Shown: positions 13,171 through 25,666, numbered from the stretch's first letter. The stretch: 64,000 bases of DNA from Paralichthys olivaceus (GCF_024713975.1 NC_091114.1:5986001-6050000); one strand, 5' to 3'. Notes: generated by a model from the sequence alone, not told the origin. Translations and numbers: made by a program.

Positions 13171-14331
13171 GCCCTTTGTGTTGGACAGGTGCAGGAGACT
13201 GCAGCTTTACATTAAATACACATGTTCAAAAAATACTCACTGTCATTATCAGTTTATTTGTATAGCCCATATTCACAAACCACAGGGTCACATGTTAAGT
13301 AGAAGTAACAAGGATTAGTATTAATACAGATGTTTTTCTTTTGTCTTATTTTGTAAAATCATTGTTGTACGATGAGAGCATTATTTCACTAATATGATTA
13401 TTATCACAGTGGTACAGATTATTTATATAATTCAGATTTTTACTATAATTAATGTTATTCTACTACATTTCTTTATGTTCTCCACCAGATTATTAGTATT
13501 CATTTTATAATTATCTATAACGTTAATACATATAACAAGTGTATGGAATAGGGTTGTTGTACTTCGAATACTTTGGTTCTATACAGGCGTGACAACAATA
13601 TACTTTTAATAGCAAGTGTCTCAGGACAGAGCAGCACCAGGGCTCCAGGACAAAAACCCAAGAATCACAACAAACCACAGAACATGAAGTACACACAGCT
13701 TTGTTTTATTTTGATTTATTTATTTTTTGCATATGCAATGTTTGCTGCAGTGATGATCTGACGATTTAGAGAAGAAGAATATTACTTCTATTATTTCACA
13801 CATTTTAAACGTACTTCCATGAGCTGCCTATTCCCAGGGATTGAGATGAAGAAATTCAAATTGGGTTTTTTGGGGGAAGAAGAATATTAAAATTTTAATA
13901 ATGAAGCTGATAACTGCAGCTCCAAATGTCGCCAAGGGTGTGCAAGCATCACATCAACTTCATCTCCAAATAGATTAGGGATGGTTGTTTTAAATTTGCA
14001 AAATCTTCTGAGCAATAGTTATAGGTTCTTTGGAAAACATAATATTATCTTCTGTCCGAGAGTTAAAGGAGAAGATTGATATCATAACTGTTGATTAATG
14101 TGAAGCTAAAGCTAACTTATCTGAGCACAAAGAAACATGGGAGAGTGGCCTTGAACAAGCTGATCTCTCAATGTGGAGAAAATAGATGCACTGTATCGAA
14201 GCTCACATTTTGCCTCTTCATCTCCCTGACCTTTGACCTTTTCCTCCTCAGTGGATTTGGACGACGAAGACGTGGATGACATCATGAACAACAACGGGCA
14301 GTGTCCCGTCTCCCTCTCTCCCATGTCCTAA
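12980..14331 (+). CDS. CaMKII inhibitor (CAMK2N) family-like protein, 86 aa
   Basis: Two coding exons, 12980-13160 and 14252-14331. The donor is AAAG|GTGAGT and the acceptor TTTTCCTCCTCAG. The sum is 261 nt (86 aa plus TAA). Residues 48-59 read RAPKLGQIGRSK, which matches the core of the CaM-KIIN inhibitory segment (RPPKLGQIGRSK in human CAMK2N1). An acidic stretch with DxDD/I spacing follows (VDLDDEDVDDIM, 61-72), equivalent to the VIEDDRIDDVL part. The intron falls right after the SKK codons, as I recall for CAMK2N genes. The first 47 residues are Pro/Gly/Gln-rich and unlike the family's usual N terminus, and the C-terminal 14 residues (ending SPMS) also differ. CAMK2N proteins bind the catalytic domain of activated CaMKII and block it. 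Whether this copy inhibits is an inference. It lies between a PLAC8 pair and claudin-7, on the opposite strand to all of them. Confidence 0.8.
13241..13290. repeat. short dispersed-repeat fragment in the CAMK2N-like intron
   Basis: Contains 'gtttatttgtatagccc' followed by 'ttcacaaaccaca', a string seen in many fish genomes as part of a dispersed repeat. Identification is by resemblance only. Confidence 0.4.
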
Positions 14332-15815
14332 ACTTCACCATGAAGTGCCAAAAAAATTAAAAAAGAGTAAAGAAGCCCCCCCCCCACCTCTGCGGGAGAC
14401 GCCAAACCCCCACGTCGGTGATCTTGGCCTCGATCCCGTCAAGTGTCCTACTGAAAGCGTCTGATGGCTCAACGCGGCACAAAAGCGGCTCGTTTAGCGC
14501 CGGCCGAAGCCTAGGCTCTGTTTGTATATAGTGTTTATTTAACTTTGGTCATACTGTGAAGTAATTGTATTGCACGCCCCCTCCCCCTCCCCACCACACA
14601 CACACACACAGACTATCAGGATTATGAGAGGGATGTGGAGAAGAGCGTGTATATTTTTCAGAGCTTCTCAAAAAAGGGCTACATTTCTAAAGTTGCACTG
14701 AGCAGGTGGTGAGACGAGAAGCGGCGTCTCGCCTGCATGTTCACCGGCGAGGGTTACTGATTTGTCCGGGGGGGGGGGGGTAACACATGCCTGTTAATGT
14801 GTTTAACGCAGGTAAAACATTAAGCTTTGGTTGTGCAATGACTATCCTTCTCTACTCTCAGACTGATGCAAGTGCTGTACTATTTTTCCAGTGGATGAAA
14901 GCTCGCTATTTATAGAAGAAGAAAAACAACTACTGCTAATTATTTAAACAAAATGAGACACTTTCTTGTGTTGTTATTGCTTCTTCATACTCGTTTCTGG
15001 ATGGATACTGCTTCTCTCCCGTGTAACTGAGATTTTATTATGTTTTCCAAATGGTGCACTTTGTGGGAATGCCTGTTATGTGCAGTGACATGTTGCAGAA
15101 TTCTATGCATGGAGTCTGTGAAAAGCATCGGTGACCGGTTCTCCTGCTGCCAAGGGCTACTGTGTGCGAGTAGTGTTTCAGACCACGCCACCGTTCGTTT
15201 TGCTCTTTTAGACGGTGCAGAGTCGGCGTGAGCTCGAGCTGCAGACTCAGCAGTTAAATATCAACGACAACAACACGCTCCCGGAGGTTGTGTTTGTTTC
15301 CGACGACCGGGTTTCCCACTGGTCGGCTGAAACTCTATGATAAAAGGGCATGGAAATTTCTCAATGTTTGGATAATTAAAAAAAAAAAACTGATGCCAAA
15401 TTAAATGTTATATATTTACAATAGATGATTGTTAAGCTACACCCACATGGTGTCATAGTGAATTACAGGTTCAGGTTGACTATTTGAAGATTATGTCAAC
15501 CTTTGCTTTACGATTACAGTATACGAAAACAAGCAGCCTAGGATTAGCTCTTATTGCTGAGACAATCTTAACATTGATTTATATTTTTAAATGGTGATTG
15601 CTGTGGACCTTGGAGTGACATAATGTCTGTTAAGGATCAGGCTGTCACGTTACTGACTTGGCTGTGGAATTGTTACTAGTTCACTTTGCGTCTCGGAAGT
15701 GCTGCGTTTTCTTTCACAGCTCCTTCTCCGACTCGGAGGTCGTCGTTCAGGATTTTCGCAGTCGCCGTTTGCATGGAAGCGGTCGACCTCTCGTGACGCA
15801 ATCTCGATAAATAAA
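14332..15815 (+). other. probable long 3' UTR of the CAMK2N-like gene
   Basis: About 1.5 kb follow the stop before a clear AATAAA. It includes C-rich and G-rich runs (13 G at 14768-14780), a CA tract near 14597, and TATTTAT-like AU-rich pieces near 14910. No other gene is apparent. Long 3' UTRs with AU-rich elements are usual for CAMK2N genes, but the end point is inferred. Confidence 0.45.
15810..15815 (+). terminator. candidate poly(A) signal of the CAMK2N-like gene
   Basis: AATAAA about 1.48 kb after the stop codon, on the gene's strand. No transcript evidence is available. Confidence 0.4.
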
Positions 15816-16489
15816 AAGACAAATCTTTGTGGTATCTTTGCATTTTACGTTATGTTAAGTGAATGTACTTAAACATGGCTGATTTGCAGGTTTTTTTCTC
15901 TGTTGTTCTGATGCACTTTTGTCAGTTGTGTTCTGAAACAGCGAAATGCAGTGATTGATACTTAAAAATGCATCTACCTGACTTCTAATATCTGTGTTAT
16001 GAATCTTTACTTTACTTTTCACACAACACATATAAAAACTGCAGGGGTACAAAATATTTGACTTCATAACCACGACGTAAAAGGACGAACAGATTCACCA
16101 TCTGCTGTCTCCCAAAAAAGGATGTATATTTTTTTCAAAGTATTCAAGAGCATTAAGCATTTCAGCAAATCTTTAATTTCCTGTTATATTCATTTACAGA
16201 ATACAACTTTAAATACTTTAAATAGAAGTAGTATACTCCATTTTGTAGCATTTACACTGAATTAAACGAATACAGTGAATGTCTGTCAAATAAAATCCAG
16301 AATCTATTAAAACAACTAGACCCAAACTGTCTGAGAAGTCCACTCTCAGCAGTGGATTCAAGCCTCCACATCACATTAGTGTAAGTTTTTAAGTAATTAA
16401 TTATTTCTAAGTTATATACATTAACGAGGAGTTTACCGCCTTCAGTAGCCCTCTGGTGTCAAACAACCAAGACGTAAGTAAATGTGTGA

Positions 16490-16740
16490 TACTTCCTCCA
16501 AGGAGATAATATTTTTCTGGTTGTGATCAGGATTACACAAAAACTACTTAGCTGAGTTCCATGACATTTTGTGGAACGGTGTGTTATGACCCAAGGAAGA
16601 AGCCATTAAACTTTGGTGTGGATACGGATCAGGGGGCGGATCCAGGTATAAGGCGTTCTTCAGCATTTCAACACAGGCGTATTTAGAGTGTGTGAAATTT
16701 TGTGGCGATCCAAATACAAATCCAGATCTAGAGAATTGAA
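16490..16740. repeat. dispersed teleost-type repeat copy
   Basis: Carries CTTCCTCCAAGGAG, then GATTACACAAAAACTACTT, then the CATGACATTTTGTGGAA and ATGACCCAAGGAAGAAGCCATT blocks and GGATCAGGGGGCGGATCC. These ordered blocks are a familiar abundant repeat in fish genomes. The same family appears in opposite orientation at 23.4 kb. The element class is unknown to me and the edges are approximate. Confidence 0.6.
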
Positions 16741-17053
16741 ATGAGTTTTCATTCCTATATTTAGAAGCGACTTTATATTTCTTTGACCACAACTCAATTA
16801 CCAATGTTGCAATGTCTTTATTATATAAGTTCTGTTGTACATGTTAAACATGTTCGTTTATTCATTTTTCCATGACATCATTACCTGCTGGATGAGCCAA
16901 GTGTATAAAACTTTGACATTAAAAAAACAGCAGACACTTTTCAGAGCATAAAACATCTTAATAAAAATATGAAAGCTACAAAAGGGCCACAGTGAACTAC
17001 TAATTATGCAAATCTACACATGAGCCAAAAAACTACAAAATAAATAGAGGCAG

Positions 17054-17059
17054 TTTATT
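17054..17059 (-). terminator. candidate poly(A) signal of cldn7
   Basis: AATAAA on the minus strand, about 715 nt past the cldn7 stop. Plausible, but not the only AT-rich site downstream. Confidence 0.3.
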
Positions 17060-17109
17060 CTCATGGTGGCGGATATGGAAGCTACGAGAGCGGTGGTGAC
17101 TACGGGATG
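17056..17109 (+). pseudogene. possible fragment of a Gly/Tyr-rich RNA-binding protein
   Basis: One plus-strand frame reads YSHGGGYGSYESGGDYGM, the composition of the C-terminal tail of hnRNP or CIRBP-type proteins. A stop codon lies just upstream, the frame ends soon after, and no RRM is nearby. If real, it is a short processed-pseudogene remnant in the cldn7 3' UTR region. Chance is a serious alternative. Confidence 0.2.
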
Positions 17110-17773
17110 AAATATTTTGTCGCTGAGCAGGGTTTGTAACAGACTGGTATGAAGAGGTGCGGGGCCTGTAGTGAGAGTTGTCGTAAAAGGCCTGTGTGAT
17201 CCACTCACCCTACAGAGTGAGCCCTGTGTGTGAAGTCACACCCTGCTCATCGCAAAAGCTATTTCGGAACCACCACCAGTTAATATAAAACACTGTATTG
17301 TCAGCCTGCGTCTCTGTTGTACAGACCCCCTGATTCACAGCCCGAGCACCAAACTGGAATTGATTACTTTCAATTACATGGCAAACGCTAAGAGAGGCTG
17401 GTTCTGACACGGACGTGCAAGTGTTGGCTATAATCCACACTTTAGGCTACTAGAGGTTCCACCCTGAGGGTTGTCTATTAAGTCAGGGGATCCAATTATA
17501 ATGTGTTTGTGAGGCCCACTTGTAAACAATTGTAGAATGTGTGGACGGGGTGTGAGACATTGTTTGTGAAATAAGTGAGATTGCTGCGTGATAATCAGGG
17601 GGTTATCAAAGGCCTGAATGGAAAGTCAAATAAAAGTCCCATTTCTGTAACGCTTTGCATCTGCGCTTCACAACTTCACTTTTACTCCTCGCTGACGCTG
17701 CAACAATGTGTGTGTGTGGGGGGGGGGGCTTATTTGTCTGAGTCCCAGGCAGAGAAAGGGACAGGGGGCGCTC

Positions 17774-20700
17774 TCAGACATATTCTTTCGTGCCGCTCTG
17801 AGCACCGGAGCGGGAACTGGCCATGGATGGATATTTGGATACCTGCTTCTTCCTCGGACAGGAAGCGGCCAACATGGCCCCGCCGAGGACGTCCAGGAGG
17901 GAGCCGCCCCACGCGATGAAGATGGCTGCGCCAAACTCGAACCTGTCGGAGAGGAGAAAGAAAGAGCAATACTATATCAAAATTATACTTTAAAGTAAAC
18001 ATTTACAGAAAAAATTACTTATTCATTCAATGTGGGCCCTTGAGTGTTTTACACTATCATTATCTACATTATATCAATAATATATTTAGTTTATCACTGA
18101 TTCAATTGGATGAGGTGGGGTACTTTTTAACAACTGTTCTGATTAATCTGTTAAAAAAGTACATATATCATCATATGGCCAAATGTCTTACATGTAAAAC
18201 ATCAGTCGAAGTATTTAAAGTATCAGTAGTACAGTAAATACAAAACATTATAGTGTCTGTACAATACATTTGAATTTAAAGAAATAATTCAACATTTTGG
18301 ATAATACCTAGATTTCACATCTATATATGTAGAGGGTATTACACATTTTAACACATTATCAGTCGAAGTATTTAACAGAGTGATGTAACAGTGGTAATGA
18401 TCTTCTCTATATGCAGTTACTGGGGTGACTCACTTGGTGTTGACAGGAGTGTAGGGGTTGTAGAAAGCTCTGATGACATTATGAGCAAACCAGGAGCACG
18501 CTACGATGGCACAAAGCCCTGTGAGGAGAAAAAGTCAACAATCAATCAGTCCGTCATCAAATCCTGAGAGAGCCCACGTGCTTTTATTCCCTCTATAGTC
18601 TTCAGATAGCTTTGGACTCCAGATTTCAGTGTTCCTGGTCTCTTCAGAGCCAGTTTGACCCTTTACGTTTGAATCAGTGCCAGGAGAAGTGGTCTCATTC
18701 AGTCATGTGACCTCTGAGGGGCCGGGGCAGAGGAGTGGGAGGAAAGCTTTTTGGATTCAGGATCAAAGTTCCTCCCACCTATTTGAATGATATACAGGAG
18801 ATCTAAGCGGCTCTGTGATGGTGAGGTGGGTTTGGATGAGTCAGGATGAAATATCTTGAGTCCAATTTTCTGCAGTTTTACTTTACAGGCTTCACTGAAA
18901 GGTCTGATGGGTAAGAAAATGAATCATATTCGGTCTAAGCCAAGGTGGGAATATATTTTGTATATTCTGGACTCACTTGTTTGACAGCACTGCCCACCAG
19001 CGGCATCAAAGACCCAGATAAAAAATACAGTACATTCTGATGTATAGCGTAAATCCACACGTGGAAGCTTTTATTGCAGCTGGTGGTGGAACACCTATCT
19101 GTTGGTTTTCCTCCATCAAATCTCTCTCACAGTTGTCATCAACAAATTGATGTCAAAGTAAAATTAGTTTATTTGGAATTGTTTCTTCGATTGCTAACTT
19201 TTGAGAGAATTCACATTCACACCTGACATGAAAGAGTTTGTGTATATAGCGCACTCATTGTTTCCCATGATGCATCATGAAAAACGGTCAACTGATGGTC
19301 ACTAACCAAGCAATAAGTACCATCATGCATTACTGAGTATAAAATAAACTATTTACTGTGGGATTTTTCACCGGCTGAAGTTATTGTTGTCGTACGTCAT
19401 GTCCAGAGTAGTGTCCAACCACGCTTTTCTTTTTTTCTGCTATGTGACCTTATATAGTAAAGTAGGAGTAGGAGATGATTGAAGGCAGGTGTGCCTCCAC
19501 TTATTTAAACCACCTGCCGCAAACACCGTGATCCCTCATTTCCTTGTGTGCTCCTCTGTGTGCAGGTCAGTTATGCATGTTAGGCTACATGAATATTTTA
19601 AAGGGCTCTCACCTCAACTATGCTGTGCGCCTGTATGATGCATGTACGTATATCAGTAAAGTGACCCCTCATTTCCTCATGTGCTCTGCAGGCCAGGGTC
19701 CATGTGCTGCAGTTTTAAGACAGAGTTTGGCTACTTGACGAGTGATGGTGTTGCCAACTCGTCCTCAATGATGTTGAATATCTACCATGAGGACTGTGAG
19801 GAAGCAACCAACCTGTGGCGCAGCTGACCCTTGGCCTTCCTGAAGAGATCAGGTCAGCTGACTCAGTGAACTCTTTTAAGTCCCTTCTTAAAACACACTT
19901 TTATCGGAGAGTCTTTCCTGGTTTTACCTGAGTCTGAGATGTGGTTGTCAATGTGCTATATGATCAAAAACACGTGATCTCTCAGCAGCAGAATTAGTGC
20001 ATACGGTCCTACAGCCACCTGTTGCTGCACCCTGAACGTCCCTGAGATTTCTGTGTTGTTGAGAAGAATCTCCTGCTGCTTTCTTATCAAACGCTGGAGA
20101 AAGTCTGGACCTAATTGTGCAGACATTCTCATGTGTAAAAACTTGGATACATAGATACATATGGAAAGTACACCATTTTAGTGTGGTTTTATTATTTACT
20201 AAATAAACTGAGCTTTTAAGCTTATCTGGCGGTATGGTCTTTTACCCTTTGCTGATTCACTGCAGTGGGTGTGTTACATGGGTGAAAATAATATAAAAGG
20301 AGCATGCCCCTCCTCACCGCCCACTAGGAGGATGATGCCCCCTGTCATGGCGATGCGGGACTTGCGCAGTTTGTTGTTCCCTCCACAGGTGGTGCACTTC
20401 ATTCCCATGCAGGCCACGCCCAACCCTGCGATTGACACGATGATGCCAACTATCATCAAGGCACGAGTGGCCTGAAGCGAACCTGGAGGAGACGGAGAGA
20501 GGGAAAATAGTCTTTAGAAGAAGAGTACAGTAAATGTGTGCTCTTTTGTGTCGTGGAATGTGGGAGTGCAAAATCACAAGGAGCTCATAAAGTCAAAAAA
20601 TGAATCCTATTTGCAAAGTGCAAATGTGGAAGTGCGACGTAGAAAACAATAAGGACTGACTAATAAACCATCCTATCAAAGAGGCTTTATGAGTGTGTGC

Positions 20701-22670
20701 AGAGGCTGTGAATTACATTCATAGAAGCCTCTCAGGACACTTTAATGTGAGCTTTTCCTGGAAGAGAAACCATGGGATACACTCGGACACACATCGGCAC
20801 ACACAAACACTTTGTGTTCCACTGTCTCCCCTCCCCATCTGTTGCTGTTTGAGAGTTGGAGGCCGGCTCTACCACGAGTGTCAGGATCCCAGGATCGTCA
20901 TCCGTCAGCACCCCCCACCCCTACACACTGTAAACCTACCACAAGGGTGCCCCAACACCCCCACCACCCCCCTCTGTCCACCTAGAACCAGTCTGTGCCA
21001 GTCTAGGCCATCCCTGCCCTGTCCAAACAAACAAAACCCTCCAGCCGTGAGGGAGGGACTGAGGGATGGGTAGAGAGACACTGAGGTGAAGAGGATGTAG
21101 AAGAGAGAGAGAGATAGGATGGTTAACTCTATAAAATCGTGGGAATGGGAAACAATTGAGTAGATTAAATGGTAAATTCCGTTTCTGAGCAGGATGGACA
21201 GTCACACACAACTGAATGACTCAATTTAAAACCAATCATGGGTCATGAATCTAATTAAAAAATGAGCTGTGGGCCTCCACTTTGTTTTTATTCAGGAATC
21301 TGCACCACAACAACATAGAGGCCCCTCATGCATGACACATACACAAGACAAACCCTCGTTGAGGCCCTTGTTTCACATTATATGAATCTGATCATCTCAA
21401 ACACACGGATGAGAAACCAAAGGCTGGTTGGCCATATGGTTGTTATACCAGCTCATTAGTAAGCCTACTGTTAACATAGTTGTTCAGTTAACAAAATGCA
21501 ATGAGTGTATCAGATATACAGTGATTCCATCAGATAGACTGTACATCAGCAGACAGTAAGTTTAGTATTTGTCCATAGACGGGTCATTATTGGCGTCAGA
21601 ACTCCATCATTGTAATTCAGTTTCCCTGCACGGTCGGTGTGTACTTCTCCTTGATTAACTCATTAATCAAAATAAATCATTGTGATGGTTTATGTCCAGC
21701 AGGTAGTTGTGATGTCTGCACGCTCTGTAGTTTGGTTACCATGGGCACCACTACAGAGTGGTACAGATTATTTTGACGACATATTTGGCAACCACTGTCA
21801 TGGCGTTTGTTCGTTATATTTAATAGGCTGGTTCTGGTTGAAGGAGAGCCGCAGTCTGTTGTATGAGACGATAAGATAAGATCAACTCAATTGAGCTGGG
21901 GACATTCACTGGTTAAAGGAGCAGATAGTCGAAAGAGAGGAATAGAAAAGAGCGAGCGATGAATACAACAGAGAACAGCCACCTTGTGTCAAATGAAACA
22001 AAAATCTTTTTCTTCCCCCGTCCATGGAGAAGCTTTCACACAGATCCGAGGAGTGATGCTCGGTTGATGTATCACCTTGTAAGTGAGTTTATGTTTTAGG
22101 AGGTGGGAGGAGGGTTTCCTTGAGTTTTCCTTAACTTTTCAACCCTCATCAGTTCCTTTTCACCCCCCTCCTCCTTTGTATAGCTGTCTCCATGAAAGGA
22201 CACCTAATAGAGGAGAAGACAATGTGCCACTGTGCTGTCACCCTGTATCTGCTGGTGATAACAGAGGATGGTAATTATGGGACGGGATGAGCAGATTGCA
22301 CCCTGAGGCTGTGTCAATAAATGAAGGATGGAGGAGGAGGAGAACACCGTCCTGCGCTTTGACGCCACTTTAATTGAATCAAATAATAAATAAAAGAAGA
22401 AGTAAGCACATGCATGAACAGGTGAAGTCAAATTGAGTCCTACTCACTGTCCAGCTGCAGGATGGAGTCATAGATTTTGCACTGGAGCTGCCCGGTGCTC
22501 TGGAAGGCGCAGGACATCCACAGTCCCTTGTACATGGCCACAGCTGTGATGATGTTGTCCCCGATGTACGCGGACATCTTCCACTGCGGCAGAACGGTCC
22601 CGATGATCAGCCCCACGATGCCAATGAGAGACAGGAAGAATCCCAGCAGCTGGATACCGGAGTTGGCCAT
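17774..22670 (-). CDS. cldn7: claudin-7 tight-junction protein, 213 aa
   Basis: Four coding exons: 22670-22448, 20482-20318, 18518-18434 and 17942-17774, all GT-AG, sum 642 nt. The claudin signature is complete: W30, G49-L50-W51, C54 and C64. Four membrane segments lie near residues 8-26, 80-100, 116-136 and 160-182. Within the family the MANSG start, the [15 protein letters not shown] stretch, the SLQATRALM start of exon 2, and the ending KEYV (a class II PDZ ligand for ZO proteins) point to claudin-7; human CLDN7 has the same layout and 211 aa. An in-frame ATG six codons further upstream exists (MKLILT), but MANSG is the conserved start. Claudin-7 is a basolateral and tight-junction protein of epithelia that affects paracellular ion permeability. 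Teleosts may have cldn7a and cldn7b; I cannot tell which this is. Introns 2 and 1 are about 1.8 and 2.0 kb. Confidence 0.95.
19830..19931 (+). mobile_element. LINE reverse-transcriptase 3' remnant
   Basis: A plus-strand frame of 33 codons ending in a stop reads [11 protein letters not shown], then [17 protein letters not shown]. This is the 'LP..IR....S..FKS.LKTH..R..F' pattern at the C terminus of L2/Rex-type LINE polyproteins. It lies in cldn7 intron 2, antisense to the gene. Upstream domains are absent, so it is a 5'-truncated relic. Confidence 0.5.
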
Positions 22671-23439
22671 CGTTAAGATCAACTTCACCCAAAAAAAATG
22701 AAAAGACGCTGCGCACGAATCAGCCGCTGCAAGTTAGAAATCTCCACAGATTGAACGCTTGAAGTTCTGGTAACGGTGATTAAAGGATGGGAAAGTGGTG
22801 TCCGTGTGGCTCCTGAGGTGTGTGCCGGGGGTCTTGAGTCGGGGATGGGCTTCCAGGATGTGGCTGATGGTGTGAAGTGGGTGTGTAACTATGATGCCTG
22901 CTGATGCATGGAGCTGCGAGCCCCTGGAGTTGCTGCTGGGAAATGTCTCCACATGCGTTTACAGCAACAGGTGGTTGTTGTTGTTGTTGTCACCGTTTAC
23001 AAAACTCATGCACTCTACTTAATTTTAAATTCTTTATTTATTTAAATATATTGCTTTATTTGATTTCAATTTGAACATTATGTTTCTTGTGCCAGGATGC
23101 ATTTATGGGGAATTTGTCATATATATAAATCTATAAAGTTATATCTGCGTTTACAGTTACATGCCCAACAGTCCCCCTCATGAAATAACATCTAATTTCA
23201 CTAGATTTTTATTTGCACCAAAGTGCACACATTCAAAAATATCAGTCCCCTTAACATGCAACAAGTTCCCTTCTCTATTCCTGGAGAAATGAACTCTGAA
23301 AAAAACATCCCCCTGATGCAGAGCTGCCCCAAAATGAAATGACTTGTACGTCCATTGGTTGCTGCCCCTACAGTTGCTTTCTTTTTGCTTCTTCTTTTTC
23401 TCTGTGTCTCCTCCAGTGTTCTTCTGAGTCTTCTTCTTT

Positions 23440-23550
23440 CACACCTCCACTAAAAGTGTCATGGAAATTGGTTGAGCAGTTTTTGCATTATCCTGGTGAG
23501 AAACAAACGAATGCAGACAAAAACATAACTTCCTTGGTGGAGGCAACTAG
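23440..23550. repeat. dispersed teleost-type repeat copy
   Basis: Contains CATGGAAATTGGTTGAGCAG, TTTTTGCATTATCCTGGTGAG and ACTTCCTTGGTGGAGGCAA in order. This is the reverse complement of the block order in the copy at 16.5 kb. Confidence 0.6.
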
Positions 23551-23689
23551 CACACTACAATACCCAAAATCAAGCTGCACCAAATTCTACACACTCATAA
23601 TTGTCGGTCCCCTAAATTTGTCTGATTGTTTTGATTAAGCTAGATTTGTGAAATTGTCAAAAAGCAGCAATGTTGAAGTAAGTTTAAAA

Positions 23690-23755
23690 AAAATCCTAGA
23701 TCCCTGATCCATACCTTGACATATCTGATTTGTAATAATCCCGCTAACGAACAAA
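23690..23755. repeat. short piece of the same dispersed repeat family
   Basis: Carries 'gatccctgatccatacc' and 'taatcccgctaacgaac', resembling other blocks of the family at 16.5 and 23.4 kb. The assignment is tentative. Confidence 0.35.
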
Positions 23756-25648
23756 AAACACATATATAAATAAATCCATAGATGTGACGCCTGTGCTCAT
23801 TAGCTTCAAATTTTGTAATGATGAATGTATATAATGTTCTATTGTTTTACAGTGCAGTCACAAAGTATTGAAAGTAATTTAAAGTGTGTGAGAATACAGT
23901 ATATACACACTGTACAGTCATCCCTGATCCAGGCCGAAGCTGTAACTCAGCTCCACGTCTCTGCACAAAGAACTGAAGTCCTATAACTGAGCTGCTATTA
24001 TCAATCACATGCTGCTGACAAACTCGGAGCAGATTCACGACCTCCCTGTTTCCAGTGAGGTGGTAATGAGGTACTGTAGACTGCTGGAGGAGAACACTGA
24101 GATTTTAAAGGAGAAAATGCATCCAGTCAGAGGAATGCTGTGTAGAAATAGGAAATAACATCAAAATAAAGGCTACTGTGAAAACCAAAACTTGAAATTG
24201 CCCAGCTTACTGTGATTTTTTTTAAAATAAAGTGAAGAAAGGATATTTAATGGAAATTTAATCTTAGCAAATTACTTTTCAGTTTCATCAGTGCATCATT
24301 TAAGGCGGCAAAACACACCAAAGGATTTAAAGCCTCATAGATGCAGTAAAACTTGGATTACAGGCTGCCAGGGGTGGGCTGGCCTCTATAGTATAGTGAG
24401 AAGAAATGTCATTATCGAATTCAATGTTACATTAATGCATTGGAGGTGGCTATTGTGTCCCTGCATTAGTTAATGACCTTTTACAATATATCTGTTCCAT
24501 TAGATCCAGTAACTTCCAAGTTGGAGCCAATAGAGCAGAGCAGTGAGCGTCCTTGTAGAGCAGCTCTGGTTCTGGAAGTAAAATAATTTTTGTCTATCGA
24601 CGTTTCCTTATAAAAAGATTTTTAAGCCTGGAGCCAGGCCGAGCAGCTACGAGATGAATCGTGACCATTACACCTGGGGATTGTGGGTGGTGTAGTATTT
24701 CTCCTTGACACTGCAAATAAACCGATTGATATCATAAGAACTTGTGGCTTCTACAGGAGCATGTAACATAACTTCACAGTCTCGTAGCTTGTGGCAAGTC
24801 TTGGATGATTAAAATATTATGGCTGATAATCAAAATCTCTGTTCAGAGAACGAATGCAATGGTTTCTGAAACCACACTGTTGAGCTCTGTTCGTGTTGCA
24901 AATGGAGGGAAAAAAACAAGAGACAATAGCGATCATTGTCCATATCAGAGAACAGGCTTATCCCTGCAGCGTGCATGACTTCACACTGGGGCTAAACAAT
25001 AGTCCTACAGCAATGGGAGAGGAAGTAATAACCCATAAGCCTGGAGGAAGTTATCCCCACTGCCAAGTTAATGGGAATGTGCTCACCTACTGGCTGGGTT
25101 ACCTATTTAAACTTAATGAGGCTTTGCCAGATTTCTCCCACAGGTCTGTTCGCCCCTCTTTTCTTCCTCCGCAACTCTTCTGCTCTTTCATTTTCTCATG
25201 TTCTTGCCCTTTCCCCGCACCTCCAGCCTCAATGTTCCCCCTCCATAACTCTGCCCCCCCCCTCCTCCTCCACTGTATCCAGGCTGGAGTAATAGGCCTC
25301 AAGTTTTGGCTGTATAGAGGCTGAGAAATGCCGAGTTGTTGCCAGGGAGGAATCGGCTGATAGTTCGAGGAATCAGTTTGAGGCAAGCCCCTTTTTCCAT
25401 TGGTCAAAAAACCCACCAACACCTGCCAACATCTGGATTTTTTCTGCAGTGAGAATGGACACAATCAGCTTTCACTCTTGGGTGAAATATTAGTTTTTAT
25501 CGGCTCTGGCTTCGATTGGCAGTGATGGAAACATGAATGAACTAATTTGGCCAGACAGAACACTGACCTATGCCTTTTTTAAGCAGGTGTTTGAAGTTTG
25601 GTTCAGAAGACGTGTTTGATCGTGATGTTTGGGGGTTGAATCTGTCCT

Positions 25649-25666
25649 GGGGGGGGGGGGGGGGGG
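25649..25666. repeat. poly-G homopolymer, 18 bases
   Basis: An uninterrupted G run in the cldn7-chrnb1l interval. Confidence 0.9.

Larger units (their letters stand above)
15816..17773. other. convergent intergenic region between the CAMK2N-like gene and cldn7
   Basis: The two genes converge here. The region holds a dispersed repeat and a short Gly/Tyr-coding stretch, listed separately, and the presumed 3' UTR of cldn7. Nothing else is recognised. Confidence 0.5.

Noticed and set aside
22668-22688. Upstream in-frame start (MKLILT) for cldn7
   Set aside because: Claudin-7 proteins begin MANSG, which places the first membrane segment correctly; the six extra residues are not family-typical.
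24893-25324. 143-aa plus-strand open frame
   Set aside because: No recognisable domain, no splice context, and an equally long frame on the opposite strand, so composition is the likelier cause.
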